From Bilamarchaeum sp050303335 (GTDB taxonomy: Archaea; Micrarchaeota; Micrarchaeia; Anstonellales; Bilamarchaeaceae), in contig JBNLBN010000011.1 in assembly GCA_050303335.1 (NCBI GenBank), forward strand, positions 1 through 40,020: a stretch of DNA of 40,020 bases, read 5' to 3'. Both the position numbers and the translations under genes were made by a program. Of the stretch, positions 1-7,252 are shown piece after piece (within the stretch, counting starts at the first letter, position 1; each line of letters opens with the position of its first letter). A model generated the notes under the pieces. The model worked only from the letters and a program-made list of their open reading frames with translations, had not been told where the DNA came from and did not search any database.

Positions 1-472
1 GATTTCCTATTCCCATATCAAGCGTCTCGCCAAGGACATGGTAGAATCCGTCCTGCTCTATAAGTATCTGGCTGTTTCCTCCTGAAAGATAGAGGATGAG
101 AGGATCGTGTAGTCCGGTCATGTGCTTGCTGATCTCAATATGGGCGAACGGATGGTTCACCCCTATAATCTCCTTGCCATGGTTTGATGCGAGAAATTTG
201 GCGCCTGATATCCCGATCGAGAGCGGCGCTCCGATGCCCGGCCCCTGCGAGAATGCAATGAGGTCAATTTCGCCCATTTCCAGTCCGGCATCCTCCAGCG
301 ACCTCTCGAGGACGTTTGCAAACACTTCAGCATGGTGGTCTGCAAGCTTGCGCGGGATGAAGCCTTCTCTACCTGCATTGTAGGTATCAATGACATTGGA
401 GAGTATCTTCCCGTCCTTTTCTATTCCGACAGACAGGGTATGGGCGGTGCATTCTATGCCAAGGGTAGTCAT
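1..472 (-). CDS. kae1: Kae1, tRNA N6-threonylcarbamoyladenosine synthesis (partial, 3' end outside window)
   Basis: Catalytic subunit of the KEOPS complex, which transfers the threonylcarbamoyl group to A37 of ANN-decoding tRNAs. About 157 N-terminal codons are present; the gene runs off the left edge. The start MTTLGIECTAHTLSVGI is the typical ASKHA-fold opening of archaeal Kae1. Further in, PGIGAPLSIGISGAKFLA, the metal-binding HPFAHIEISKH segment and the LSGGNSQI nucleotide-binding motif are visible. The ATG at 470-472 has a GAGG ribosome site about 12 nt upstream. It lies 28 nt after the CPBP protease gene on the same strand and is probably the last visible gene of the aIF5A operon. In many archaea kae1 or a kae1-bud32 fusion follows S24e/S27ae; whether Bud32 is fused here cannot be seen. 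Confidence 0.95.
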   Translation of the reverse strand, partial: MTTLGIECTAHTLSVGIEKDGKILSNVIDTYNAGREGFIPRKLADHHAEVFANVLERSLEDAGLEMGEIDLIAFSQGPGIGAPLSIGISGAKFLASNHGKEIIGVNHPFAHIEISKHMTGLHDPLILYLSGGNSQILIEQDGFYHVLGETLDMGIGN

Positions 473-500
473 CAATGGAATTTTCCTCGAAACGGTTTAA

Positions 501-1100
501 TTAGTTAACGAATAGGACCATAATTATTATTGCAAGCAGGTTGTATGCCATGTGGGTGATCAGGACCGGTGTAATTGATCTGGATTTCTGGTAAAGAACG
601 GCAAGTATCAGGCCTAAAACGAATGTCCCAAGGATCTCGATCACAGAGCCGTAGGAAAAATGCGCGATTCCGAATATGATCGACGACGGGATCACGCCTA
701 TCCTGGAAACGAGGAACGCCCTGAAGAAAAGCTCCTCGGAGATCGGAGCCGCCAAAACGGCAAAGACGAGGAGTATGAATGGAAGGTCCTGCACGAGGTC
801 GAATATGTTCTGCTGGTCATTGATACCAAGAAAATAGGCCACTATTCCAAGGAGCACCATTGATATGAAGAATGCCCCCAGCCCGATTGCCGAATATATC
901 AGGTTTTTTACGATGTCACCGGGGAAATTGAGGGATTTCAGTGTTGTTGCAAGATCCTTCTTCCAGAGGAAATGCAATGCAATAAAAAGAAGCGTCAGAT
1001 GCAATCCTGCCGCTGCGGTTATTACGCTGTAATCATTTGGAAAAAGAATTGAGAATGCAAGAATTAAAATTGAAAGAATAGTAAGAATTGCGAATTTCAT
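501..1100 (-). CDS. CPBP-family intramembrane glutamic endopeptidase
   Basis: A 199-residue polytopic membrane protein of the CPBP/CAAX-protease (ABI) family, related to Rce1, which cleaves within the membrane. The three family motifs are present: EELFFR (E122, E123, R127), FGIAH (F143 to H147) and the HMAYN pair (H183, N187). Hydrophobic segments lie at roughly 5-20, 27-45, 65-92, 105-120 and 150-170. Its ATG overlaps the TGA of the S27ae gene (ATGA), so it is translationally coupled to ribosomal protein genes. The substrate is unknown. Family members process prenylated proteins or peptides or act in immunity and regulation; nothing here selects among these. Confidence 0.85.
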   Translation of the reverse strand: MKFAILTILSILILAFSILFPNDYSVITAAAGLHLTLLFIALHFLWKKDLATTLKSLNFPGDIVKNLIYSAIGLGAFFISMVLLGIVAYFLGINDQQNIFDLVQDLPFILLVFAVLAAPISEELFFRAFLVSRIGVIPSSIIFGIAHFSYGSVIEILGTFVLGLILAVLYQKSRSITPVLITHMAYNLLAIIIMVLFVN

Positions 1101-1273
1101 TTTTTCTCAAAGTATCCGCACTTGCCGCAAGATAACCGGTCCTTGTGGACTGCCAGGTGGATTCCCGGTCCGCATTTGGGACAGGACTTTCCCGGCTTGT
1201 AGATCCTTGGTCCGGCCTTCTTCTTTTCCTTTGGAGGTGCCTTCTTCGATTCCTTTGGTTTTTTTCCTGCCAT
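1097..1273 (-). CDS. rps27ae: 30S ribosomal protein S27ae
   Basis: A small zinc-ribbon protein of the 30S subunit, 58 residues. The N-terminal half is a basic Lys/Pro-rich tail starting MAGKKPKESKK. The C-terminal half has two CxxC knuckles (CPKC and CGKC, the latter followed by GYFEKK), as in archaeal S27ae. The start is set by ATG 1271-1273, preceded by GAGTGATC, a good match to the archaeal anti-Shine-Dalgarno partner. It lies 5 nt after S24e and its stop overlaps the start of the CPBP protease gene. A longer open frame covers the same bases in another frame but is an artefact of the Lys-rich sequence. Confidence 0.95.
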   Translation of the reverse strand: MAGKKPKESKKAPPKEKKKAGPRIYKPGKSCPKCGPGIHLAVHKDRLSCGKCGYFEKK

Positions 1274-1278
1274 CTAGA

Positions 1279-1593
1279 TCACTCTTTCTTTTCCTCTTCC
1301 TTGGGTTCTTCCTTGACACCGACCTTGAACCTCTTCCTGATGTATTCAGGCTCGATCTCCATCAGTTTTTCCATTTTCTGGTATGAGTGTGCAAGCACGC
1401 TTACCGACTGCTTTCCGTAGGTTGTATTGATTTCCCTAAGGACAACCAGGTCAGGGTTTGCACCTACCTTTCCGCAGAGGGCCTGTCTGAGGTCTGCCCT
1501 GCCGGGAGTTGCACCCTTGAATGAAATTTCCGCCTTGATCTCTTTTCGCTCAAGCAATTTGTTTTCAACATTTGAGATTACTTCTACGTTCAT
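1279..1593 (-). CDS. rps24e: 30S ribosomal protein S24e
   Basis: Small-subunit protein S24e, 104 residues, the normal archaeal length. The opening NVEVISNVENKLLERKEI and the core GRADLRQALCGKVGANPDLVV are characteristic, followed by the YGKQSVSVLAHSY strand and a Glu/Lys-rich tail. The start ATG overlaps the TGA of aIF5A (ATGA at 1590-1593), so translation is coupled. S24e next to S27ae is a widely conserved archaeal pair. Confidence 0.96.
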   Translation of the reverse strand: MNVEVISNVENKLLERKEIKAEISFKGATPGRADLRQALCGKVGANPDLVVLREINTTYGKQSVSVLAHSYQKMEKLMEIEPEYIRKRFKVGVKEEPKEEEKKE

Positions 1594-1982
1594 CTGACCC
1601 TCTCCATCTTTTTCTTACCCATAGCGGCTAAAATGTCCACTTCCTTTCCTGCCTCGACCTGGCCCATGAGCTCTTCGGGGATATCCATGTCGAATACCTC
1701 GTAGGTTTCCGAATCCATCACCTGGGCGGTATTGCCCGAGACAGACATGACCTGGACTCCCTTCCTGTCGATGATTGGAACCTCCACATCTGAATCTCCG
1801 GGAGCAAGCAGGGTCTTTTTCTGGCCGTCGAAGATGCCGATGGCCGTGATTCTCATCTTCGCAGAGCCGTGCTTTCCCGGCTTCGAAGACTCGATGTTAA
1901 CGATCCTGCATGGAATATCATCTATCAATACGTACTTTCCTTCCCGTAACTCTTTTGCAATTGAAAATACTTTTTCTACCAT
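1590..1982 (-). CDS. eif5a: Translation initiation factor aIF5A
   Basis: aIF5A binds the ribosomal E site and helps peptide bond formation at difficult sequences. At 130 residues it has the usual two-domain (SH3-like plus OB) length. The hypusination loop SSKPGKHGSAK places the lysine to be modified at K37. The OB domain follows, with GIFDGQKKTLLAPGDSDVEVP near 68-90. AGGTG lies just upstream of the ATG. It is the first gene of a leftward operon with S24e, S27ae, the CPBP protease and Kae1. Confidence 0.96.
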   Translation of the reverse strand: MVEKVFSIAKELREGKYVLIDDIPCRIVNIESSKPGKHGSAKMRITAIGIFDGQKKTLLAPGDSDVEVPIIDRKGVQVMSVSGNTAQVMDSETYEVFDMDIPEELMGQVEAGKEVDILAAMGKKKMERVR

Positions 1983-2043
1983 ATTTACACCTAAAAGAAG
2001 TGGACTATAAGATATAAAACCTTAGGGTTTATAAATCTGGATT
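1983..2043. promoter_or_regulatory. Divergent promoter region, aIF5A operon / TatD
   Basis: This 61-bp space separates two divergent start codons. On the plus strand GATATAAAAC (2011-2020) lies about 29 nt before the TatD ATG, fitting a leaderless transcript. On the minus strand GTTTTATATC covers the same bases and is about 33 nt before the aIF5A ATG, leaving a short leader with AGGTG. A second TTTATAAA (2028-2035) is too close to the TatD start to serve it but could serve aIF5A. Confidence 0.55.
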
Positions 2044-2763
2044 ATGGAACTGGTTGACGCTCACGCACATGTTTTCAGCATTAAAAATTACGAAATTCCC
2101 ACTGACATCACCCCTGTTGTCGTCGGATATTCCCATGGCAGCAACAGGAAGGCAGTGGAATTTGCCAGGGGAAGATACCCGTTCGTGCTCGGGATAGCGC
2201 CCCAGACCGCCATCAAGGAGGATATCAGGAACATCGACGAATGGGTTGATTTCATCCGGAAAAGCAGGCCCAATGCCATCGGCGAGGTGGGCCTTGACTA
2301 CAAATGGCCGGAATCAAGGGAGGACATACACAAGGAGCAGGTCGTCTTCGAGAGGATGATTGCCCTTGCAGACGAGATGGAACTTCCGATAGTGATACAC
2401 TCGAGGGACAACCCGAACGAGAATGGCCTTCCGAAGAATGCAATCGACGACATAATTGAAGCCCTAGGAATGAGAAGATACATGATGCATTTCTTTTCAG
2501 GAACTGCAGAGCAGGCACTTAGAGCAGTTGGCAACGGCGCATTCATTTCCATCATCCATCTGCATTCGAAGCAAAGAAAAAAGGTTATAAATGCTGTTGA
2601 CATTGATAGAATGGTAGTCGAAAGCGACTGCCCGTATGTTGGAAGGACCCCAGAATCAGTAAGGGAGGCAGTCCAATATATCTCGGAGATCAAAGGAATT
2701 GATGAAGAGGAAGTCGCAAGGATAACGACAAAGAATGCCAAGGAGTTTTTCGGATTTGAGTGA
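2044..2763 (+). CDS. TatD-family metal-dependent hydrolase (putative DNase)
   Basis: An amidohydrolase-fold TIM-barrel protein of the TatD family, 239 residues. Metal ligands are visible in order: DAHAH (H7, H9), E81 in IGEVGLDYKW, H119 in VIHSRD, H149 in MMHFFSG and D195 in VVESDCPYV. TatD proteins are 3'-5' exonucleases or DNA-repair/turnover enzymes; the archaeal substrate is not established. The gene is followed one base after its stop by the NYN-domain gene, so a nucleic-acid-related operon is likely. GAGTGAT near its 3' end supplies the ribosome site for that next gene. Confidence 0.9.
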   Translation: MELVDAHAHVFSIKNYEIPTDITPVVVGYSHGSNRKAVEFARGRYPFVLGIAPQTAIKEDIRNIDEWVDFIRKSRPNAIGEVGLDYKWPESREDIHKEQVVFERMIALADEMELPIVIHSRDNPNENGLPKNAIDDIIEALGMRRYMMHFFSGTAEQALRAVGNGAFISIIHLHSKQRKKVINAVDIDRMVVESDCPYVGRTPESVREAVQYISEIKGIDEEEVARITTKNAKEFFGFE

Positions 2764-2764
2764 T

Positions 2765-3232
2765 ATGCTGGACAAGATTTTTGGAAAAAGAAGGAACATA
2801 GCAGTTCTTGTCGACGGTCCCAATATCCTTCGAAAAGCATTCAACATAGACCTAGTCGAGATAAAAAAGGAACTCTCAAGGCACGGAAACATCACCATAG
2901 CCAAAATATACCTGGACCAGTATGCTTCAGACAAGCTGATAGAGGCGATGGTTAACCAGGGATTCGAAACCGAGATAACCACGGGAGATGTCGATGTTAC
3001 CATGGCAATCGAGGCAATGGAATGCGTCCTTGACAAGAATATTGACATAATCGCATTGATGACCAGAGACACTGATTTCAGGCCTGTGCTCGTTAAGGCA
3101 AAGAGATACGGGAAGAAGACAATGATCGTTGCCACTGACGTTGCATTCAGTGCCGCCCTCAGGAATACCTCGGACATGCTGATCATATTCAAGGGCAAGG
3201 GAAAGATAGAGACAATTTCGAATGAATTATAA
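2765..3232 (+). CDS. NYN-domain (PIN-like) putative ribonuclease
   Basis: A 155-residue protein with the NYN/LabA-like fold, a PIN-related nuclease domain. Acidic positions expected at the active site are D17 (VLVDGPNIL), D75/D77 (TTGDVDVTMAIE) and D102/D104 (MTRDTDFRPVL). The ending with the GKKTMIV strand and a Lys-rich tail is typical of the archaeal form. An in-frame ATG 30 nt upstream lies inside TatD; I chose the ATG at 2765 because it sits directly behind GAGTGAT and one base after the TatD stop. RNA cleavage is the family expectation, not shown here. Confidence 0.85.
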   Translation: MLDKIFGKRRNIAVLVDGPNILRKAFNIDLVEIKKELSRHGNITIAKIYLDQYASDKLIEAMVNQGFETEITTGDVDVTMAIEAMECVLDKNIDIIALMTRDTDFRPVLVKAKRYGKKTMIVATDVAFSAALRNTSDMLIIFKGKGKIETISNEL

Positions 3233-3269
3233 ATACTATTAATGAATATGAGCTTTTTAGGTGAAAATA

Positions 3270-3494
3270 ATGGGAGAGCGAAGACCTTTTGATATATTGA
3301 ACAGTTCACTGAACAACACAGTGATTATTGGAATGAAGGGCGGATATGAATTCCGCGGCGTTATGGCTGCATATGATGTGCACATGAACATTGTCCTTGA
3401 AAAGGCGGAGCAGATCGTAAACGGCGAAGTGAAAAGAGGCGTCGGAACGGTACTTGTAAGGGGAGACTCGGTTACGTTCATATCACCCTCTTAA
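3270..3494 (+). CDS. Sm-like (LSM) RNA-binding protein
   Basis: A 74-residue Sm-fold protein. The Sm1 motif is seen as ILNSSLNNTVIIGMKGGYEFRG-type sequence with GVMAAYDVHMNIVLE, and Sm2 as VLVRGDSVTFISP near the C-terminus. Archaeal Sm proteins form heptameric rings that bind U-rich RNA. The start ATG at 3270 is preceded by AGGTGA at 3259-3264; an upstream in-frame GTG at 3261 lies inside that ribosome site and is unlikely to be used. It stands 37 nt downstream of the NYN gene, with a possible own promoter, and immediately upstream of the tRNA gene. Confidence 0.92.
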   Translation: MGERRPFDILNSSLNNTVIIGMKGGYEFRGVMAAYDVHMNIVLEKAEQIVNGEVKRGVGTVLVRGDSVTFISPS

Positions 3495-3521
3495 AAACCT
3501 ACCCGGGATTGACTTCGGTGG

Positions 3522-3531
3522 TTTTTATATT
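3522..3531 (+). promoter_or_regulatory. Putative TATA box of tRNA-Ala
   Basis: TTTTTATATT lies 46 nt before the mature 5' end of the tRNA. Transcription about 26 nt downstream would start near 3553 and leave a leader of about 24 nt for RNase P to remove. The rest of the 3495-3576 interval shows no open frame that I can support. Confidence 0.5.
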
Positions 3532-3576
3532 CCGCCTGAGGCAAAACGACGGTAGGGCCGGCTTATCATATTTTAC

Positions 3577-3685
3577 GGGCCAGTAGATCAACGGTAGATC
3601 ACTCCCTTGGCGTGGGAGAGGCTGCGGGTTCAAAGCACTTTTTGGGAAAAAGCGCCCAAAAACTGAGAGATTCCCGTCTGGTCCA
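3577..3685 (+). tRNA. tRNA-Ala (anticodon GGC), intron in the T-loop
   Basis: A complete tRNA of 72 nt folds once a 37-nt insert is removed. Acceptor GGGCCAG (3577-3583) pairs with CTGGTCC (3678-3684), including the G3-U70 wobble pair that identifies alanine tRNAs, and A73 is at 3685. The D stem is GATC/GATC with loop AACGGTA. The anticodon stem is CTCCC/GGGAG with loop TTGGCGT, so the anticodon GGC is at 3609-3611. The variable loop is AGGCT and the T stem GCGGG (3624-3628)/CCCGT (3673-3677). Position A15 can pair with U48. CCA is not encoded. Splicing as proposed gives the standard T-loop TTCAAAT. Confidence 0.93.
3635..3671 (+). other. tRNA intron at T-loop position 59/60
   Basis: The 37-nt insert interrupts the T-loop after TTCAAA. 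Its core is a hairpin TTTTTGGG/CCCAAAAA (8 bp, loop AAAAAGCG). A bulge-helix-bulge-like junction can be drawn: exon TTCA opposite intron AGAG (three pairs including one G-U, one A-A mismatch), with three-base bulges AAG on the 5' side and ATT on the 3' side. Cutting after the second base of each bulge joins TTCAAA to T. The mismatch makes this a relaxed motif, so the exact ends could shift by one or two bases. Confidence 0.8.
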
Positions 3686-3686
3686 C

Positions 3687-3691
3687 TTTTT
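3687..3691 (+). terminator. T-run after tRNA-Ala
   Basis: Five consecutive T residues start two bases after the discriminator base, followed by another T-rich stretch (ATTTCC). Archaeal RNA polymerase terminates at such runs. Confidence 0.5.
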
Positions 3692-3745
3692 ATTTCCAAA
3701 ATTGCCAGATTTCCTGTTTTCGTGTTAATTGGTATAAGACCATGG

Positions 3746-3753
3746 TTTATAAT
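3746..3753 (+). promoter_or_regulatory. TATA box of the HEAT-repeat operon
   Basis: TTTATAAT lies 45 nt before the first HEAT gene's ATG. Initiation about 26 nt downstream would leave a leader of roughly 20 nt that contains a strong GGGGG ribosome site (3784-3788). This is the only clear promoter I see before the five coupled HEAT genes. Confidence 0.5.
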
Positions 3754-3794
3754 ACCTTTTATCCTCTATAATACTGCATATTAGGGGGAAATTC

Positions 3795-4973
3795 ATGTCT
3801 GTTGATGATTTAATAGAAAAATTAAAGGATCCTGATCCGGAAGTCAGAAATAGTGCTGTAGGTGAACTTGTAGATATTGGTAAATCTGCAGTGCCTGCTT
3901 TGATTAATGCTCTGACGGATGATAATGAAGATGTAAGGTATAGTACTGCGGTTGGGCTTGGAGATATCGGTGATCCTTCTGCAGTGCCTGCTTTGATTAA
4001 TGCTCTCACGGATGAGGATTGGACAGTAGTTAGAGAAGCTGCAGATGCACTTGGGAAGATTAAGGATACACGAGCTGTTGAACCTATGATTGAGGTTTTG
4101 AGGGAAAGGGACCATTCTGTGAGCTATGTGGTTTCATGGGCACTTGGAAATATTGGTGATGTAAGAGCTGTTGAGCCTTTGATTGAAGCTTTGAAAGATG
4201 AATCAATAGATATAAGGCGCGGTGCTGCAAGTGCTCTCGGGGATATTGGTGATATAAGAGCTGTTGAGCCTTTGATTGAAGCTTTGAAAGATGAAGATGA
4301 TGATGTAAGGATGAATGCTGCATGGTCACTTGGAGATATTGGTGATATAAGAGCTGTTGAGCCTTTGATTGAAGCTTTGAAAGATGAAATTTCTAGAGAA
4401 GAGAGTGTTGAAGCTGAAGATATTAGAGGAAGGATCATTGGGGCGCTTGGCAATATTGGTGATTCTTCTGCTGTGCCTGTATTGGTTGGTGCTTTAAAGG
4501 ATGATAATGAAGATGTTAGAATAAATGCTGCAGAAGCGCTTGAAAAGATTGGTGAGCCTGTTGCGCAGATATTAATTGAATTTTTGAAGAATAAAAATGC
4601 AGAACTAAGGGCAAATACGGCATGGTTGCTTAGCGATTTCGGTGATGCAAGAGCGGTTGAACCTTTGATTGAAGCTTTGAAGGATGAGGATGGAACTGTC
4701 AGGATTTATGCAGCTGGGGCACTTAAAAAGATCGAAGAGAAAAAATCAGGTTTGGTAAAGCTTGAGGATGTTCAAAAAGCGTTGAAAGAGTTTATAGATA
4801 AAAGCCATGATGAGGAATCTGCAAGAAAAGAAGCCGGAACGTATTACACAGAAATAGCTGAAGCAGTAAGCAACGGGAGGCAGAAGATTGACTTGCCTGG
4901 AGAAGAACTGGAGCCGAAGATTCCGAAGAAGCCTAAGATGTTCAGGGGAGGAGTTTCCCGTGTCAGAAATTGA
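3795..4973 (+). CDS. HEAT-repeat (PBS-lyase-like) protein, array member 1
   Basis: A 392-residue alpha-solenoid with about ten 31-residue HEAT repeats of the PBS-lyase type, with consensus SAVPALIEALKDED..VR..AA.ALGDIGD. The N-cap MSVDDLIEKL and a C-terminal non-repeat tail of about 75 residues (LEDVQKALKEF ... GRQKIDLPGEELEPK) are shared with the other array members. Three adjacent repeats (about 4150-4390) carry nearly identical AVEPLIEALKDE coding, a sign of recent repeat duplication. No catalytic residues are expected; such proteins usually act as protein-binding scaffolds or enzyme chaperones. The last codons overlap the next gene's ribosome site and GTG start by 14 nt. Confidence 0.85.
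   Translation: MSVDDLIEKLKDPDPEVRNSAVGELVDIGKSAVPALINALTDDNEDVRYSTAVGLGDIGDPSAVPALINALTDEDWTVVREAADALGKIKDTRAVEPMIEVLRERDHSVSYVVSWALGNIGDVRAVEPLIEALKDESIDIRRGAASALGDIGDIRAVEPLIEALKDEDDDVRMNAAWSLGDIGDIRAVEPLIEALKDEISREESVEAEDIRGRIIGALGNIGDSSAVPVLVGALKDDNEDVRINAAEALEKIGEPVAQILIEFLKNKNAELRANTAWLLSDFGDARAVEPLIEALKDEDGTVRIYAAGALKKIEEKKSGLVKLEDVQKALKEFIDKSHDEESARKEAGTYYTEIAEAVSNGRQKIDLPGEELEPKIPKKPKMFRGGVSRVRN
4875..4930 (+). repeat. Junction repeat, end of HEAT member 1 (partner 6298-6353)
   Basis: 56 identical bases encoding GRQKIDLPGEELEPKIPKK. Similarity continues, with scattered changes, through the ribosome site and the first codons of the next gene (to about 5000), so the repeated unit spans a stop/start junction. 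Confidence 0.9.
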
Positions 4974-6396
4974 CGATTTAATAGAAAAACTGAAGGCTCC
5001 TGAGCCTGAAGACAGGAGGGATGCTGCAGAAGAACTTGGAAAAATCCGTGGTCTTTCCGCTGTTCCTGATTTGATTGCAGCTTTGAAGGATGATGATTGG
5101 AGAGTGAGGTATAGAGCAGCAAGAGCACTTGGAGAGATCGGTAATGCTTCTGCTGTGCCTGCATTGATTGAGGCTTTGAAAGATGTAGATGAAGAGGTTA
5201 GATATGTTACTTCAGCAGCGCTTGGGAAAATTGGAAAGCCTGCTGTTCCTGCTTTGATTGGTGCTTTGAGAGATGATGATGACGGAGTAAGGGGGAGTGC
5301 TGCATGGGGGCTTGGAGTGATTGGAGATACTTCTGCTGTCTCTTCTTTGATTGAAGCTTTGGGGGATGAGGATGGATATGTTAGAGAAAATGCTGCAATA
5401 GCTCTTGGTGAGATTGAGGATGCGAAAGCAGTTGGGGTTTTGATTAAGTCTTTGAAAGATAATGATGGAGATGTTAGAGAAGCTTCTGCAGATGCACTTG
5501 GGAAGATCGGTGATGCTTCTGCTGTGCCTGCATTGATTGAGGCTTTGAAAGATGTGGATGAAGAGGTTAGATATGTTACTTCAGCAGCGCTTGGGAAAAT
5601 TGGAAAGCCTGCTGTTCCTGCTTTGATTGGTGCTTTGAGAGATGATGATGAAAATGTAAGATTGAATGTTCTTAAAGCTCTTTGTGAGATTGAATATGCT
5701 TCTGCTGTTCATGTGTTGATTAATGCTTTCAAGGATGAGAATGAAGAAGTAAGAGGGGCTGCTGTATGGGCGCTTGGAGTGATTGGAGATTCTTCTGCTG
5801 TGCCTTCTTTGATTGAGGCTTTGGGGGATGAAGATGAGGATGTCAGGGAGATTGCTGCGGGGGCGCTTGGAGGTATTGGAGATGTTTCTGCTGTTCCTGC
5901 TTTGGTTGATGCTTTGAAAGATGAGAATGAAGATGTAAGAGTTAAGGCTGCTTTTGCACTTGGAGTGATTGGAGATGCTTCTGCTGTTCCGGCTTTGATT
6001 GAGGCTTTGAAGGATGAAAATGAGGATGTCAGGAAGATTGCTACGGGGGTGCTTGGAGATGTCGGTGATTCTTCTGCCTTACCGGCTTTGATTAGTGCAT
6101 TGAATGATGTTAATGTAAAAATAAGGGACATTGCTTCAGAGTCGATCGGAAAAATTGAAGGAAAGAATCCTGGATCAGTAAACCTTGAAGAAATCAAAAG
6201 AACATTACATGAGTTCGTAGAAAAAAGTGAGGATAAAGATGCTGCAAGAAGTGAAGCGGCTGGACATTATAGTCGAATTGGTGATGGAGTAAGCAAAGGG
6301 AGGCAGAAGATTGACTTGCCTGGAGAAGAACTGGAGCCGAAGATTCCGAAGAAACCTAAAATATTCAGGGGAGGGGGTTCTCGTGTCAGAAATTGA
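4960..6396 (+). CDS. HEAT-repeat protein, array member 2
   Basis: 478 residues, the longest of the array, with about 13 HEAT repeats, the shared N-cap (VSEIDDLIEKL) and the shared C-terminal tail ending SRVRN. I chose GTG 4960 rather than an in-frame ATG at 4888, because GTG aligns with the starts of members 1 and 5 and follows GGGGAGGAG at the right distance; the 24 residues from the ATG would only re-read member 1's tail in another frame. It contains a 139-bp internal duplication (5144-5282 and 5513-5651) with a single base difference, spanning two HEAT repeats. Function unknown; a scaffold role is inferred. Confidence 0.84.
   Translation: MSEIDDLIEKLKAPEPEDRRDAAEELGKIRGLSAVPDLIAALKDDDWRVRYRAARALGEIGNASAVPALIEALKDVDEEVRYVTSAALGKIGKPAVPALIGALRDDDDGVRGSAAWGLGVIGDTSAVSSLIEALGDEDGYVRENAAIALGEIEDAKAVGVLIKSLKDNDGDVREASADALGKIGDASAVPALIEALKDVDEEVRYVTSAALGKIGKPAVPALIGALRDDDENVRLNVLKALCEIEYASAVHVLINAFKDENEEVRGAAVWALGVIGDSSAVPSLIEALGDEDEDVREIAAGALGGIGDVSAVPALVDALKDENEDVRVKAAFALGVIGDASAVPALIEALKDENEDVRKIATGVLGDVGDSSALPALISALNDVNVKIRDIASESIGKIEGKNPGSVNLEEIKRTLHEFVEKSEDKDAARSEAAGHYSRIGDGVSKGRQKIDLPGEELEPKIPKKPKIFRGGGSRVRN
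5144..5282 (+). repeat. 139-bp direct repeat, copy 1 (partner 5513-5651)
   Basis: Two HEAT units inside array member 2 are duplicated 369 bp apart with one A/G difference. Given how diverged other repeats are, this copy is recent or kept alike by gene conversion. Confidence 0.93.
5513..5651 (+). repeat. 139-bp direct repeat, copy 2 (partner 5144-5282)
   Basis: Second copy of the duplicated pair of HEAT units. It reads GATGTGGATG where copy 1 reads GATGTAGATG; otherwise I see no difference. Confidence 0.93.
6298..6353 (+). repeat. Junction repeat, end of HEAT member 2 (partner 4875-4930)
   Basis: Second copy of the junction segment, 1423 bp from the first; related but more diverged versions lie at the ends of members 3 and 4. 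Confidence 0.9.
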
Positions 6397-7252
6397 TGAT
6401 TTAATAGAAAAACTGAAGGATCCTGAAAATGAAGTCAGAAGGAATACTGCCTACAGGCTTGGAGATATTGGTGATATCTCTGCTGTTCCTGCTTTGATTA
6501 AGGCTTTGGAAGATGAAGATAATGAAATAAGAGCCGTTGCTGCTTGGTCGCTTGGCGAGAACGGGGATCCTTCTGCTGTTCCTGCGTTGATTGAGGCTTT
6601 GGGGGATGAAGATGCAGAGGTTAAATTAAAATCTGTGGAAGCCATTTTGAAAGTTGGAAAACCTGCTGTTCCTGCTTTGATTGAACTTTTGGAGGGTGGA
6701 AAGAGGCGAGCATTTGCTGCCAAGGCACTCGGAAAAATTGGTGATTCATCTGCTGTTGCTGCTTTGATTATGGCATTGGAAGATAATGATTGGGCAGTTG
6801 TTCGTGAATCTATAGTAGCGCTTGGAGAGATAAAAGATAAAAGAGCTGTTCCTGTGTTGATTGATGCTTTGGAATTTGGAGATTCGGCCGGAAAAAATTA
6901 CGCTATTCAGTCGCTTTGTGTGATCGGTGATACTTCTGCTGTTCCAGCATTGATTAAGGCTTTGGGGGATGAGGAATCAAATATAAGATCGGAGGCTTCT
7001 TGGGCGCTTGGGGAGATCGGAGAAAAGAATCCGGGGTCAGTAAATCTTGTAGATGTTAGGATTTCTTTAATAGAATTTGTTGATAGGAGTAAAGACAAAG
7101 ATATTGCAAGAATGGATGCGTATATAGTTTATGCTCAGATAAGTGAAGCAGTCAAAAAAGGAAGGCAGAAGATTGACATGCCTGGAGAACTGTTTCGGAC
7201 CACGTTTCCGAAAAAGCCAAGGACTTTCAGAAGGGGGATTAGTAATGCATAG
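6383..7252 (+). CDS. HEAT-repeat protein, array member 3
   Basis: 289 residues: N-cap VSEIDDLIEKL, about seven HEAT repeats, then the array's C-terminal tail, which diverges at the end (GELFRTTFPKKP, ending RGISNA). GTG 6383 sits behind GGGGAGGGGG and is overlapped by the end of member 2. Repeat 4 is shortened (LLEGGKRRAFAAKALG). The segment 6479-6554 is identical over 76 bp to 7497-7572 in member 4, so the two genes have exchanged or copied sequence recently. Confidence 0.82.
   Translation: MSEIDDLIEKLKDPENEVRRNTAYRLGDIGDISAVPALIKALEDEDNEIRAVAAWSLGENGDPSAVPALIEALGDEDAEVKLKSVEAILKVGKPAVPALIELLEGGKRRAFAAKALGKIGDSSAVAALIMALEDNDWAVVRESIVALGEIKDKRAVPVLIDALEFGDSAGKNYAIQSLCVIGDTSAVPALIKALGDEESNIRSEASWALGEIGEKNPGSVNLVDVRISLIEFVDRSKDKDIARMDAYIVYAQISEAVKKGRQKIDMPGELFRTTFPKKPRTFRRGISNA
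6479..6554 (+). repeat. 76-bp identical repeat shared by HEAT members 3 and 4 (copy 1)
   Basis: Identical to 7497-7572, 1018 bp downstream, while the flanking sequence is diverged. This indicates gene conversion or unequal exchange between array members. Confidence 0.92.

Noticed and set aside
3498..3556. CCTACC/GGTAGG and GGTGG/CCGCC pairings between LSM and the tRNA
   Set aside because: Short stems that enclose the tRNA promoter box; likely coincidence rather than a separate RNA gene.
4888..4959. N-terminal extension MTCLEKNWSRRF on HEAT members 2 and 3
   Set aside because: The extension is the out-of-frame reading of the preceding gene's conserved tail; its conservation reflects that tail. 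GTG starts behind good ribosome sites are preferred.
3900..6100. Regularly spaced repeats of about 93 bp that could suggest a CRISPR or satellite array
   Set aside because: The period equals 31 codons, the frame is kept, and the translation is a HEAT repeat; there are no unique spacers.
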